Assembly (NCBI GenBank): GCA_964562175.1
Contig: CAZLRV010000007.1
Location: 1 to 64,000, forward strand
Reading direction: 5' to 3'
Source of the DNA: CAZCJU01 sp964562175
GTDB taxonomy: Bacteria > Bacillota > Clostridia > Oscillospirales > CAG-272
Length of the DNA stretch: 64,000 bases
In this document: positions 44,401-52,078 of the stretch, piece after piece
How the letters are laid out: each line of letters starts with the position of its first letter
Position numbering within the stretch: position 1 is the first letter of the stretch
Position numbers and translations under genes: made by a program
Notes under the pieces: generated by a model
Database searches by the model: none
What the model saw: the letters and a program-made list of their open reading frames with translations, nothing else
What the model was told of the DNA's origin: nothing

Positions 44401-46874
44401 ACGTAGGCGCTGCCGATGCCGGGAGAGTTGTCACCGACAGCTGTCACAACAGGACCGTTTTTATCCACACCCGTTTCGTCACCTATTACGATATTATCGC
44501 AAACTCCGCTGTCGCCGGAACCGATTCCCGGTGCATTTTCACCGCCGTATGCGGTGATATGACCTTTCAGTATCGTTATGTTTTGGGCATCAACATCGTT
44601 GCCGATTCCGGGTGCTCCGCTTCCGCCGCGTACCGTAAGCGATACTTTTGCGTTCGGAGATGTGAGTTCTTCGGTGATGACAAGAGCCCAGGATTCAATA
44701 GATGGCGTTTGAATACCCGCACAGTTCTTGCCGCTTATCAGGCGGTTTTCATATGTACCGGTGCCCGAGTTGGTTATCGTCAGCGTGACGGCGCCGTGAC
44801 CGCCACGTTCTATCATGAAAGCCGCTTTGTTATCAAACTCCGACACGTCGATGTAGACGTTGCACAGCCTGATGTTCGCAATCACATCCTTCGCCACGAC
44901 GATCCTGTCGGTCGCCGCCTCGGCGGGATTCTTATTCGATATCGTCATCGTCTTGCTCGACAGTATTGTCAGCACTCCGTCTCCGCTGTAGCTGTAGTCG
45001 GTTCCTTCGACTATCCCGTCGCCCGTGATGCTCAGCTCTCGCGTCTTGAACTCCGCATAGACATCTACCCACGGGTCCCCACCTACGATGCCGATCGCAT
45101 CGGCTATGTCACTCAGCTTCGCATTGCGACCGATGACTACCTTCTTGCCGTCCTTTTCATAGTACCAATGCTTGAACGATCTGCCGGATATTTGCGGCTC
45201 ATCGACAAGCTCATATATTTTTGCGTCGGGTGAAACATGTGCGATCTCACGATATGTACTGCTCTCTTTCTTGAAACACACGAACGTTCTCTCGTCGTCG
45301 CTTCCGCAGTCTTTGCACTTGAAATTCTCAAAGTTGTGTGTCGTCTTGTTTTGTGCAAGACCGCATCCCGACACCGTACACCTATCCTCGTGATAACGGT
45401 ATCCGTCATTTCCACTGCAGGGCACACATTTCATGGTATCGGTAGTTATCTTACCGTCCACTATATGAAAGTGTACCGCATTTCCCTGATTATCTTTCAG
45501 CACGTCTCCCTCGGCAAGATAAAGATACAGATTTGTATCGCCGTCGATTGCCTTGCTGTTGCGCGGTGTATACTCAACGCCGTTTACAAGATACGCCTTT
45601 TCATCCGGGTTTGAGATAGTCATGAGCGCAACGCTCTGACCTTTTGCGTTCACCGCCTGACAACCGTGCTTCGGCGCATTCACCGAGCCACCTGTGATCT
45701 TTATGTTCGTGCAGTCGCCGGAATTGCCATCTTCTTTCGTACCACTGCCGATGTCGTCGGCCTTATAATTTTTGGTGGTAGCACCAACAGCCTTCACAGT
45801 GCCGCCCGAGATGGTAACATTGTCGACATTTCCCGGTTTAGAGAATCTCGTAGAACCACCGCTACCTATACCCGCGCCAGCATTAAAAGGATCATTATCA
45901 TAGGCTGAACCAAAAGCCCGAACAACGCCGCCCGAGATGGTAATGCCGTCTACATTTGTACTATGTCCGTTCGCATCATTTTGCAGACCTGAACCGATGC
46001 CGGCACCGCCAAAGTTGCCGTAAGCTGTAACGTCGCCGTCTTTTATTATAATATTTTTTGCTTCGCCATTCATTCCGCCTCCGATACCGGCTGATTTTTT
46101 ACCGCCCGTTGCTTTAACGGTACCGCCTTCGATGGTGATGCCGTCTACACGACCACTATCTCCACAGCCGATGCCGGCAGCATTTTCACCACCATTCGCT
46201 ATGACGGTGCCGCTTTTTATGACAATATTCGAGGCGGTACCATCGAGGCAACTGCCGATACCGGGAGCATAATTGCCTCCCGTAGCATAGATCGTCGGAC
46301 CGTCAATATATATGTTGCTTACATTTCTATTATACGGTCCACCGCCAATACCGGCACCACCTGCTACACTGGCGTCTGAAGATTCGCCGGTTGTATAGAG
46401 CGTGCCATTGCCGATGAACGTCAGCGTTCCGGTATATTCGCCAATAGCTCCGTACAAGATACCCGGGTAGTTCCGTCCGGCGACGCGGTTGACCGTACCT
46501 TCTACAACCTCTATTGTGACGTTAGCCGTGCTGTTTGCCGCAACTTTTATAGCAGCGGTACCGATAATATTTTGCGTGTTAATGTTGACGCCCTCAAGAT
46601 TGAGCCTGACATCGATGTTCGCATTTATCTCGATCCTCCAGCTGGTCGCCGTGTTCGGATCCTTGTTTTTAACGGAGAACAAACCGTGGTTGATGATTTT
46701 GATGACCTTGTTCGTCTCGTCCCGAGTCCATCCGCTGCCCTCATTTTCGTCACTTTTGAAGTAGAAATCTCCCACTTCTACATAGCCTGCCGCACGCACC
46801 ATACGTGCCACAAGCGGCAGGGAGCACAGCAGCATACACAAAGCAAGCACCATACTTAAATGCCGTTTTTTCAT
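41421..46874 (-). CDS. Giant wall-anchored repeat protein (Gly-rich beta repeats, Cys-rich repeats, LPXTG-like sorting signal)
   Basis: An 1817-residue surface protein. A signal peptide (1-29) is followed by three tandem modules of 350-550 residues. Each opens with a beta-rich segment (VEGTDYSYS, LTILSSKTM) and continues with 20-30-residue repeats of the form GGTVxATGGxxxAGIGGG. Each closes with a VYVDGVKYxPSNHTA-DTNLYLYL segment. Then come six 38-residue cysteine repeats and a His/Cys-rich stretch (CGICGEKYG, YWHCEDCNKYFGD). The end is a sorting signal: VPETGD, a membrane helix and KKRKHF. It probably forms a beta-solenoid stalk on the cell surface. The ligand is unknown; an adhesin role is inference. 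Confidence 0.85.
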   Translation of the reverse strand: MKKRHLSMVLALCMLLCSLPLVARMVRAAGYVEVGDFYFKSDENEGSGWTRDETNKVIKIINHGLFSVKNKDPNTATSWRIEINANIDVRLNLEGVNINTQNIIGTAAIKVAANSTANVTIEVVEGTVNRVAGRNYPGILYGAIGEYTGTLTFIGNGTLYTTGESSDASVAGGAGIGGGPYNRNVSNIYIDGPTIYATGGNYAPGIGSCLDGTASNIVIKSGTVIANGGENAAGIGCGDSGRVDGITIEGGTVKATGGKKSAGIGGGMNGEAKNIIIKDGDVTAYGNFGGAGIGSGLQNDANGHSTNVDGITISGGVVRAFGSAYDNDPFNAGAGIGSGGSTRFSKPGNVDNVTISGGTVKAVGATTKNYKADDIGSGTKEDGNSGDCTNIKITGGSVNAPKHGCQAVNAKGQSVALMTISNPDEKAYLVNGVEYTPRNSKAIDGDTNLYLYLAEGDVLKDNQGNAVHFHIVDGKITTDTMKCVPCSGNDGYRYHEDRCTVSGCGLAQNKTTHNFENFKCKDCGSDDERTFVCFKKESSTYREIAHVSPDAKIYELVDEPQISGRSFKHWYYEKDGKKVVIGRNAKLSDIADAIGIVGGDPWVDVYAEFKTRELSITGDGIVEGTDYSYSGDGVLTILSSKTMTISNKNPAEAATDRIVVAKDVIANIRLCNVYIDVSEFDNKAAFMIERGGHGAVTLTITNSGTGTYENRLISGKNCAGIQTPSIESWALVITEELTSPNAKVSLTVRGGSGAPGIGNDVDAQNITILKGHITAYGGENAPGIGSGDSGVCDNIVIGDETGVDKNGPVVTAVGDNSPGIGSAYVAKNIYIYSGTVTAIGGGVQDDIGCQGKNMAGKIHILGGSVKAGTVSEPVVGASENPVASLIIENPRGDDVYVDGVKYIPSNHTAADAKDTNLYLWLTTTGSHTVKVGEDGIEYVYSYKNGKFDRERDLTITSNTSEAAVEGTDYSYALGVLTILSDKSMTVGMRNGVARTADRIVTAAGVNANITLSGVNIDTSETGNAENSTVGYAPIAVADGNGENVTITLANGSVNTLRGGFGVAALQKGSGSGKLTITGRGTLNATGENCGAGIGSGYRCNTSNIIILDGTIVAQGGIYSAGIGGGYNYGDVNGENYLGGGASNITIKGGNVTAIGGAWGAGIGSGYGVAEYSHDKLIASNITIEGGIVKAQGGVNCAGIGGGNWGSVSNITIKGGDVTALGGNSGAGIGGGYKSNIEDITISGGKVTATGGNFGAGIGGGFNSDIIDGITITGGVVNANGGDNASAIGGAATEPENITISGGTITVTSKNGSGIGAGYYNNAQIEVVISGGSIRIAEPVNTNGRITPLIGTGGESSSEPSRKLNVCIPKNGKGEGAKEVYLLVIANPSGKDVYIDGVKHTPSNHTAGDAADTNLYAYLTDGRHTVKIGDGEEKVYHYDKANSRFIETDCVDGSKDHKCDYCGETASTCIDKNKNHECDVCGATMGVHEAAEGKHTCDYCGKTVSTCIDKNKNHECDVCGATMGVHEAAEGKHTCDYCGKTVSTCIDKNKDHKCDDCGAPMGVHEAAEGKHTCDYCGENASQCEDKNKDHKCDDCGAPMGVHEAAEGKHTCDYCGKTASTCTDENKDHKCDDCDAPMGVHEAAEGKHTCDYCGKNASQCEDKNKDHKCDDCGAPMGVHEAAEGKHTCDYCGQNVNSHSGGEASCNEEAVCGICGEKYGERDGKNHRKLKHVEAKAATAEADGNIEYWHCEDCNKYFGDKDCNNEITLADTIVSKPSDSKVPETGDNSHMVIWFALLVVSGGALAGTVAYGKKRKHFAK
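41800..42510 (-). repeat. Tandem 114-bp coding repeats (38-residue Cys-rich units)
   Basis: Six near-identical units encode TCDYCGKTVSTCIDKNKNHE, then CDVCGATMGVHEAAEGKH. Each has three CxxC-like groups spaced like small zinc ribbons. High DNA identity marks recent expansion and a likely copy-number-variable site. Confidence 0.9.
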
Positions 46875-46956
46875 AAGAACATACCTCCATATTTTTTAGT
46901 GGTGAATGAAAAATGCATAATGCAGAATGCATAATGTATAATTATGTTGATCTTAT

Positions 46957-47670
46957 CTAAGTTCGGGATCTTGCTGTCGTGTTAATGTCGGAAAAATCGC
47001 TTTCAAAGTAATTTCCCAGCTGTTCAAACAACTGTTGCATAACGCCGTCGGCTAATTTGTTTATGTCAAGGCTGCGAACAAAGGTAAGTATCTGTTCGAT
47101 TTCTTCTTCACCGACACGGTAAATGCGCAAGGAGGCGGTTAAGAACCTCTCTATCTTTCTGTGCAACGGAAAATGCACATCACAGGGCTTTGCCATATAG
47201 CCTCGCATCAGTGCCGCAGAGCCAATCTCCATTTCGTAAAACTCGCTTTCCTCGTAATCGGGAAAACGGTCACCGAAAATGGCTTTCAGCTCCCTCGCCA
47301 TATTCTGATAGATGTATTCCACCGTATCCGGCATGGTGTAAGCCTCGGTGTACAGCTCACGCAGATTTTCGTTCCGCTCCGTCAGAACGATTTGAATGAC
47401 TGTTTCCACCGCATAAGTATATGTGGGCGGAAGTGATGCTTCTGCGGATTGCTTTGCCGCACTGAACTGACCGGAAAACATAAGCTTAACCAGCTCGGCA
47501 ATCAAGCCCTCCTTGTTGCGGAAAAAGTTCTGCACACTGCAAACAGCTACACCTGCTGTGCTTGCAATTTGCTTCATGGTAGTGTCCCGATAGCCCTGCT
47601 CCAACAGCAGTCTCGCACTGACTGCAAGAATATGATTTTTGGTCGGCATACTGGATTTTCGTATTGCCAA
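46957..47670 (-). CDS. TetR/AcrR family regulator
   Basis: A 237-residue regulator with an N-terminal helix-turn-helix (ILAVSARLLLEQGYRDTTMKQIASTAGVAVCSVQNFF) and an all-helical ligand domain. Translation appears to begin at TTG, which has GGAGGCGAGG upstream; an ATG 7 codons later lacks a site. The promoter (TTGCAA-N17-TATAAT) overlaps an inverted repeat TTGCA-N7-TGCAA that may be its own operator. It lies 82 bp upstream of the giant surface protein on the same strand and may control it. Base usage looks somewhat unlike its neighbours. Confidence 0.85.
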   Translation of the reverse strand: MAIRKSSMPTKNHILAVSARLLLEQGYRDTTMKQIASTAGVAVCSVQNFFRNKEGLIAELVKLMFSGQFSAAKQSAEASLPPTYTYAVETVIQIVLTERNENLRELYTEAYTMPDTVEYIYQNMARELKAIFGDRFPDYEESEFYEMEIGSAALMRGYMAKPCDVHFPLHRKIERFLTASLRIYRVGEEEIEQILTFVRSLDINKLADGVMQQLFEQLGNYFESDFSDINTTARSRT

Positions 47671-47708
47671 ACGTCCTCGCCTCCGTTCTTTTATCGGTAT
47701 CTGTACTA

Positions 47709-47737
47709 ATTATACCACGTTTGCACCGAAATTGCAA
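47709..47737 (-). promoter_or_regulatory. Promoter and possible operator of the TetR gene
   Basis: TTGCAA, 17 bp, TATAAT with TTGCA-N7-TGCAA across the -35 and spacer. Confidence 0.65.
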
Positions 47738-47888
47738 TACGTTTAGCAAGAAAACACAGGAAATATTGTAACTTTTTTGTGTACATATCTCACTGTCAAG
47801 CGAAAAGCTTGTAATATACAAGACAGCACTTAAAAAGTATACGATCGAGAACTTTCAAAGGTAGAAAGGTCGCAAATGAATGGCAGAG

Positions 47889-48122
47889 TTACCTCCTATT
47901 AAATGTAATATAATTGCCTAAAGCAACACATTCCAAAGCAACGGGAATTGCGGTCTTTCCTAAGTAAATAATTGCTTGCGGTGACATACCGCTTTTGCGG
48001 ATCGTAAAGCATTCAAGCACAACACTTATAGTTGAAGTAATACCGAAAACAAGGATATCTTCAACCGAAGTGGATAAGAATGCTGTATGGGAATAGATGC
48101 TGACAAATTCCGGTTTGTACAA
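47889..48122 (-). pseudogene. Possible decayed membrane-protein fragment
   Basis: A 77-codon open frame without ATG or ribosome binding site, rich in apolar residues (DILVFGITSTISVVLECF, AIIYLGKTAIPVALE). The KSGMSPQA segment faintly recalls SpoVB/MOP-type flippases, but this is weak. It lies in 680 bp of otherwise gene-free DNA between the TetR gene and the 3' end of tRNA-Arg and ends with GGAGGT beyond its stop. Most likely a remnant; it could be chance. Confidence 0.25.
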
Positions 48123-48152
48123 GTAATAAATTTGACTTTATATCAAAATCAA

Positions 48153-48190
48153 GACCACTTACCGATAACGGTAGGTGGTCTTTCATTTTA
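48153..48190 (+). terminator. Orphan intrinsic terminator
   Basis: GACCACTTACCG pairs with CGGTAGGTGGTC (one G-T) across ATAA, then TTTCATTTT on the plus strand. No intact plus-strand gene precedes it, which supports loss of a gene here. Confidence 0.7.
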
Positions 48191-48295
48191 CATATACAAT
48201 ATTTTATCATCTGCCTTTTAGCAATTGTCAGCTTAAAAACATCATCAACTCTGCCCGTGCATTTGCCTTTTGCAATGCGGAAGTTAAGCTGTTCT

Positions 48296-48343
48296 GCAAA
48301 AACAAAGAAAACCGAAAGCACTTACAAGATCAAGTGATTTCGG
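48296..48343 (-). terminator. Terminator of tRNA-Arg
   Basis: CCGAAA-T-CACTT pairs with AAGTG-C-TTTCGG, followed by TTTTCTTTG on the minus strand, 8 nt after the CCA end. Confidence 0.8.
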
Positions 48344-48350
48344 CGTTGTG

Positions 48351-48425
48351 TGGCACCCCCTGCGAGAATCGAACTCACAACTAACCCTTAGGAGGGGTTT
48401 ATTATATCCATTTAACTAAGGGGGC
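48351..48425 (-). tRNA. tRNA-Arg (anticodon CCU), CCA encoded
   Basis: A 75-nt cloverleaf. Acceptor GCCCCCT pairs with AGGGGGT (first pair G-T), with discriminator G and encoded CCA. The anticodon arm AACCC-CTCCTAA-GGGTT reads CCT. The T arm GTGAG-TTCGATT-CTCGC is standard with one wobble. It decodes the rare arginine codon AGG. tRNA-Arg 3' ends are common integration sites; the DNA immediately downstream is gene-poor. Confidence 0.93.
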
Positions 48426-48584
48426 GAACAATATTTTATTGAAAAAAGGAAATGTGTTTTGCAAATGTTCATCCTTAAGTAAATTATGTATGCTATTATA
48501 AAGTTCGTGGGACGAAGTTTACACTTTGATATTATACATTAAATGTGTGAATAATTCAAACTGAAAAAAAGAATAATTATATTT

Positions 48585-48598
48585 ATGCGTTAGCGCAT
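48585..48598 (+). promoter_or_regulatory. Palindrome in front of the rhamnosidase gene
   Basis: ATGCG-TTAG-CGCAT, 20 bp upstream of the ATG and just before the ribosome binding site; a possible operator or hairpin. No clear sigma-A promoter was found in this gap. Confidence 0.35.
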
Positions 48599-48618
48599 TA
48601 AATCGAAAGGATCTTAAA

Positions 48619-51264
48619 ATGAGAATCGTTAATCTTACGTGTGAGCATATGCCATGCACAGGTGATTTTGCTCACTGTATCGACAGTGTACATCCCGTAT
48701 TCGGCTTTGCCGTTGAGGACAGGGACGGGGTAGATGTTGACTATTACAAAATAGTTGTCGCATCGAGTCCGGAGAAGCTCACCAACCGTAATGCGGACAT
48801 ATGGGACAGTGGGATCGTGCGCGATTCCGATACGACCTGCATTCGTTACACGGGAAAGGAGCTTGAAAGCCGCAAGACGTATTATTTTGCCGTATATGTT
48901 GCCGCAGGAGACAAAAAGGTAAGAAGCGATATAGGAAGCTTCACCACGGGCTTGCTTTATTCCTCGGATTGGAAATGCGGATTTATAGGTCTTAACAGGG
49001 AGTTTTTGCCCAAATGTGCGGGACCGGAGGCGGACATATCCGGTCGTCCTGCGCCGTATTTCCGCAAGTGCTTTACCGTTGCGTCGGGACTTGTTTCAGC
49101 CAAGGCATATGCAAGTGCGTTCGGAATATACGAGCTTTACGTAAACGGTGAGGATGCGGGTGCTTACAGGCTTGCTCCGGAATGGACGGAATACAAAAAA
49201 TCACTTCAATATCAATATTACGATATTACCGACAAGCTGGTCGAGGGTGAAAACTGTATCGGTGCAATTGTCGGCGACGGCTGGTTCAAGAGCAATTTGA
49301 ATGCGGTCGGTCGTGACCAATACGGTGAGGACGTTGCTTTTATTATGAATCTCGCCCTTGAATATTCCGACGGTTCGGTCGATTATATCGTTACGGACAA
49401 GAGCTGGAAGGCTTCAAGCGGCGGCGTGCTTTATTCCGACAATCAAAACGGCGAATATTTCGATGCACGCCTTGAGGATGAAAACTGGTGCCGTGCTGGC
49501 TTTGACGATTCGTCATGGCACGATGCGATACATTCCATGCCGCTTGAATGCACGTGGACGAGAATGAAAGCATCGATCGGTATGCAGGTAAAGGAGAATA
49601 TCATTCTTTCGGCTCAGAGCGTTACCGTTGACAAAAACGGCTCTGTAATAGTCGATATGGGTCAAAATATGGTCGGAAACGCTTCGGTGCTGATACACGG
49701 AGCTGTCCCCGGCACGACTGTAACGGTACGTCACGGTGAAATGCTCAAGGACGACGGCACACTTTACACCGAAAATCTGCGTTCGGCACTTCAAACGGAC
49801 ACTTACATTTGCCGAGGCGGCGAGGAAAAATACGAGCCTCGTTTTACGTTCCACGGCTTCAGATTTTTGGAGATAACGGGACTCGGCTACATACCTCAAA
49901 AGGAAGATATCAAGGGACACGTTATATTCTCCGCTTGCACTCGCACCGGCTACGTTCAAACGGAGTCGCCTCTTGTAAACAAGCTGTTTGAAAATGCGCT
50001 GTGGGGTCAACGCGGAAATTTTGTGGGAATTCCCACCGACTGCCCTCAGCGTGACGAGCGTCTCGGTTGGACGGGCGATACGCAGATATTCTGCCGTTCG
50101 GCGTGCTACAATATGGATTGCTACGGCTTTTTCGATAAATATATGGAGGATCTGCGTGAATCGCAAAAGCCTAACGGTTCGGTTACCGATATCGTTCCGA
50201 TGATACGTCACAGCTCGGGCAAGGGTCCCGATCTTGTCGGAAACGGAAATGCGGCATGGGGCGATGCGGTATTCGTAATTCCCTACACCGTTTACTCGAT
50301 GTACGGTGATATTGCAATAATAGCCCGCTCATACGACAGCATGAGCAGATATTTCAAGTACCTGCTCGGCACAACAACAGGTCTGCTTCGTCCCGCTCAC
50401 GGTTACGGAGATTGGCTCTCTATCGATGACACGACACCGCTTGATGTTTTGTCAACGGCTTATTTCGCATACGATGCTTATATCATGGCAAAGTGCGCAA
50501 AGCTGCTTTGTCGCGATTACGATTACGAATACTACTCGGATATGTTTGAGCGTATAAGAGAAGCGTGGTGTGATGAATACGTTTCGGCTGATGTTACGAT
50601 AAAGGGCGATACGCAATGCTGTTATGTTTTGGCTCTTAAGATGAAGCTTTTGCCCACCGAGCTTGAAAAGGCGGCGGCGGAGCATCTCGTAAGAACGATA
50701 CGACGCAAGGATTATCATCTTTCCACGGGCTTTGTCGGTGTTTCGTATCTGTTGCCCGTGCTTTGCGATCACGGTCATTCCGATATCGCATACAGGCTTC
50801 TTTTGAACGATACTTATCCCTCTTGGGGATATTCGATAAAGAACGGCGCCACGACTATTTGGGAGAGATGGAACTCTTATACGAAGGAAAACGGCTTCGG
50901 CGATGTCGGAATGAACTCGTTCAACCATTATTCTCTCGGCAGTGTCGTTGAATGGATGTACGCTTATATGGGCGGTATCAAGCCGTATAAGCCCGGCTTT
51001 AAGGAGTTTTTCGTAAGACCCTATTTCAACGAAGCCGTAGGCGAGACCAAGGTCACATACGACAGCATTTCGGGTAAGATAATTTCAAGCTGGAAAAAGA
51101 GTGAGGACGGCTATATACTCAAGCTCACCGTGCCGTCAAATACAAAGGCTCATCTTATGTTCCCACCCTCAAGGGTCGAGGTGCTTTCGGGCAAGCGTTG
51201 CAAGGCAAAAAGCAACAGTATTATCTGCGGCGGCGGAGAATATAAGTTTTTGATAAAAGAATAA
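48619..51264 (+). CDS. Alpha-L-rhamnosidase, GH78
   Basis: An 881-residue inverting glycosidase releasing L-rhamnose from plant glycosides or polysaccharides. N-terminal beta domains include the rhamnosidase carbohydrate-binding segment (SAFGIYELYVNGEDAG, AIVGDGWFKSNL). The (alpha/alpha)6 catalytic barrel has TDCPQRDERLGWTGDTQIF, and SWGYSIKNGATTIWERWNSY with the catalytic-site glutamate. A C-terminal beta domain ends the protein. No signal peptide, so it works on imported substrates. GAAAGGA precedes the ATG. No rhamnose transport or catabolism genes adjoin. Confidence 0.92.
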   Translation: MRIVNLTCEHMPCTGDFAHCIDSVHPVFGFAVEDRDGVDVDYYKIVVASSPEKLTNRNADIWDSGIVRDSDTTCIRYTGKELESRKTYYFAVYVAAGDKKVRSDIGSFTTGLLYSSDWKCGFIGLNREFLPKCAGPEADISGRPAPYFRKCFTVASGLVSAKAYASAFGIYELYVNGEDAGAYRLAPEWTEYKKSLQYQYYDITDKLVEGENCIGAIVGDGWFKSNLNAVGRDQYGEDVAFIMNLALEYSDGSVDYIVTDKSWKASSGGVLYSDNQNGEYFDARLEDENWCRAGFDDSSWHDAIHSMPLECTWTRMKASIGMQVKENIILSAQSVTVDKNGSVIVDMGQNMVGNASVLIHGAVPGTTVTVRHGEMLKDDGTLYTENLRSALQTDTYICRGGEEKYEPRFTFHGFRFLEITGLGYIPQKEDIKGHVIFSACTRTGYVQTESPLVNKLFENALWGQRGNFVGIPTDCPQRDERLGWTGDTQIFCRSACYNMDCYGFFDKYMEDLRESQKPNGSVTDIVPMIRHSSGKGPDLVGNGNAAWGDAVFVIPYTVYSMYGDIAIIARSYDSMSRYFKYLLGTTTGLLRPAHGYGDWLSIDDTTPLDVLSTAYFAYDAYIMAKCAKLLCRDYDYEYYSDMFERIREAWCDEYVSADVTIKGDTQCCYVLALKMKLLPTELEKAAAEHLVRTIRRKDYHLSTGFVGVSYLLPVLCDHGHSDIAYRLLLNDTYPSWGYSIKNGATTIWERWNSYTKENGFGDVGMNSFNHYSLGSVVEWMYAYMGGIKPYKPGFKEFFVRPYFNEAVGETKVTYDSISGKIISSWKKSEDGYILKLTVPSNTKAHLMFPPSRVEVLSGKRCKAKSNSIICGGGEYKFLIKE

Positions 51265-51294
51265 AAGCTTACACCGTAAGGGTGCAAGCTCCAA

Positions 51295-51340
51295 AAAACG
51301 CTCTGCGGATATTTCGGTCTACCGCAGAGCGTTTTGTTTT
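51295..51340. terminator. Terminator between the rhamnosidase and zinc-ribbon genes
   Basis: AAAACGCTCTGCGG pairs perfectly with CCGCAGAGCGTTTT, then GTTTTTT on the plus strand. A weaker hairpin at 51267-51290 precedes it. Confidence 0.88.
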
Positions 51341-51643
51341 TTAGAAGAGCATACTTCCGAGCAAGCTGCCGATAATTGCGGAGTATATCACCGAGAATAC
51401 CACGCTCACAATAAAGCCGATAAGCGCACCCTTTCCCGCCGATTTAGCCTTGAGAGGCGTTTTGTCCTTATATACCAAATAGAGGATAAGACCTACGAGC
51501 GGAATAAAGAAACCAAGCACGGCAAAGCCCATATTAGGCGCATCCGCCTCGGCAGCAGGGCTATTGGTAACCGCACAGCCGCAGTGAGGGCATATAGCCG
51601 CCTCGTCCATTATTTCCTTGCCGCATTTTGAGCAAAATTTCAT
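51341..51643 (-). CDS. Zinc-ribbon membrane protein behind a structured leader
   Basis: A 100-residue protein. The N-terminal zinc ribbon (CSKCGKEIMDEAAICPHCGC) is followed by a short linker and two to three membrane helices (GFAVLGFFIPLVGLILYLVY, then a Gly/Ser-rich helix ending LGSMLF). The layout is that of zinc_ribbon_2 plus small membrane domain proteins, of unknown function. AAGGAG lies 8-12 nt before the ATG. The 230-nt leader contains an intrinsic terminator and competing stems, so expression is probably set by attenuation. Confidence 0.8.
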   Translation of the reverse strand: MKFCSKCGKEIMDEAAICPHCGCAVTNSPAAEADAPNMGFAVLGFFIPLVGLILYLVYKDKTPLKAKSAGKGALIGFIVSVVFSVIYSAIIGSLLGSMLF

Positions 51644-51872
51644 AATTTCGATCTCCTTAACGAAAATAAAAAGTACGCCGACCGAAATCGACGTACCGAA
51701 AAACGCAAATTCCGATCGTTGCTACACAAAACCGATAAATGCGATAATATACCGTACCATTATCAGTTGAAATCTGCGTTTTTACCAAATTTAATCGATA
51801 ACGGCACGACGAAAAAAGGGTATACTTCCATACGGAACCCAATTATCGCATAAGTATTCGGTTTTGTGTAGC
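51644..51872 (-). ncRNA. Candidate cis-regulatory leader RNA (attenuator) of the zinc-ribbon membrane protein
   Basis: The transcript would begin near 51872 with GCTACACAAAACCGA. That pairs with TCGGTTTTGTGTAGC (51721-51735), followed by a further 10-bp stem (ATGCGATAAT/ATTATCGCAT), enclosing about 94 nt. Inside the enclosed part, AAAAACGCAGATTTC (51769-51783) can pair over 15 bp with GGAATTTGCGTTTTT (51699-51713). TCGTCGTGCCG (51802-51812) can pair, with one mismatch, with CGGTACGTCGA (51688-51698), the 5' half of the terminator. The two folds cross and appear mutually exclusive. Confidence 0.65.
51661..51697 (-). terminator. Leader terminator before the zinc-ribbon membrane protein
   Basis: GTACGTCGA pairs with TCGGCGTAC (one G-T), followed by TTTTTATTTT on the minus strand and then the AAGGAG binding site. 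Confidence 0.8.
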
Positions 51873-51878
51873 ACCCTT

Positions 51879-51907
51879 ATTGTATCATATATTCATTGTC
51901 TTGTCAA
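51879..51907 (-). promoter_or_regulatory. Promoter of the structured leader
   Basis: TTGACA, 17 bp, TACAAT on the minus strand. Spacing puts +1 at the first base of the long stem. Confidence 0.8.
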
Positions 51908-52020
51908 CACAATTTTTCAAAAAAATAAAATTTTATAATGGAAAAGCGGGAATCCAATGATACGTTGTCGATATAATAGAATATTTTTTTATAAATTCAC
52001 TCAAAAAAGTGCGATTCTTA

Positions 52021-52049
52021 TTGATTTTTTTGCATTTGTATGGTATTAT
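52021..52049 (+). promoter_or_regulatory. Promoter of ahcY operon
   Basis: TTGATT, 17 bp, TATTAT; the leader is about 23 nt. Confidence 0.7.
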
Positions 52050-52078
52050 TACATTGAGAAATAGTATGGAGCGAAATT

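Noticed and set aside
47671..48350. Integrase or direct repeat of the tRNA-Arg 3' end
   Set aside because: I looked for a copy of the T-arm/acceptor sequence and for integrase motifs in the window and found none, so an attachment site cannot be claimed.
51644..51872. T-box leader
   Set aside because: No AGGGTGGNACCGCG-type T-box sequence and the downstream gene is not a tRNA synthetase or amino acid gene.
52021..52078. SAH or SAM riboswitch before ahcY
   Set aside because: The promoter lies so close to the ATG that the leader is only about 23 nt, too short for any known class.
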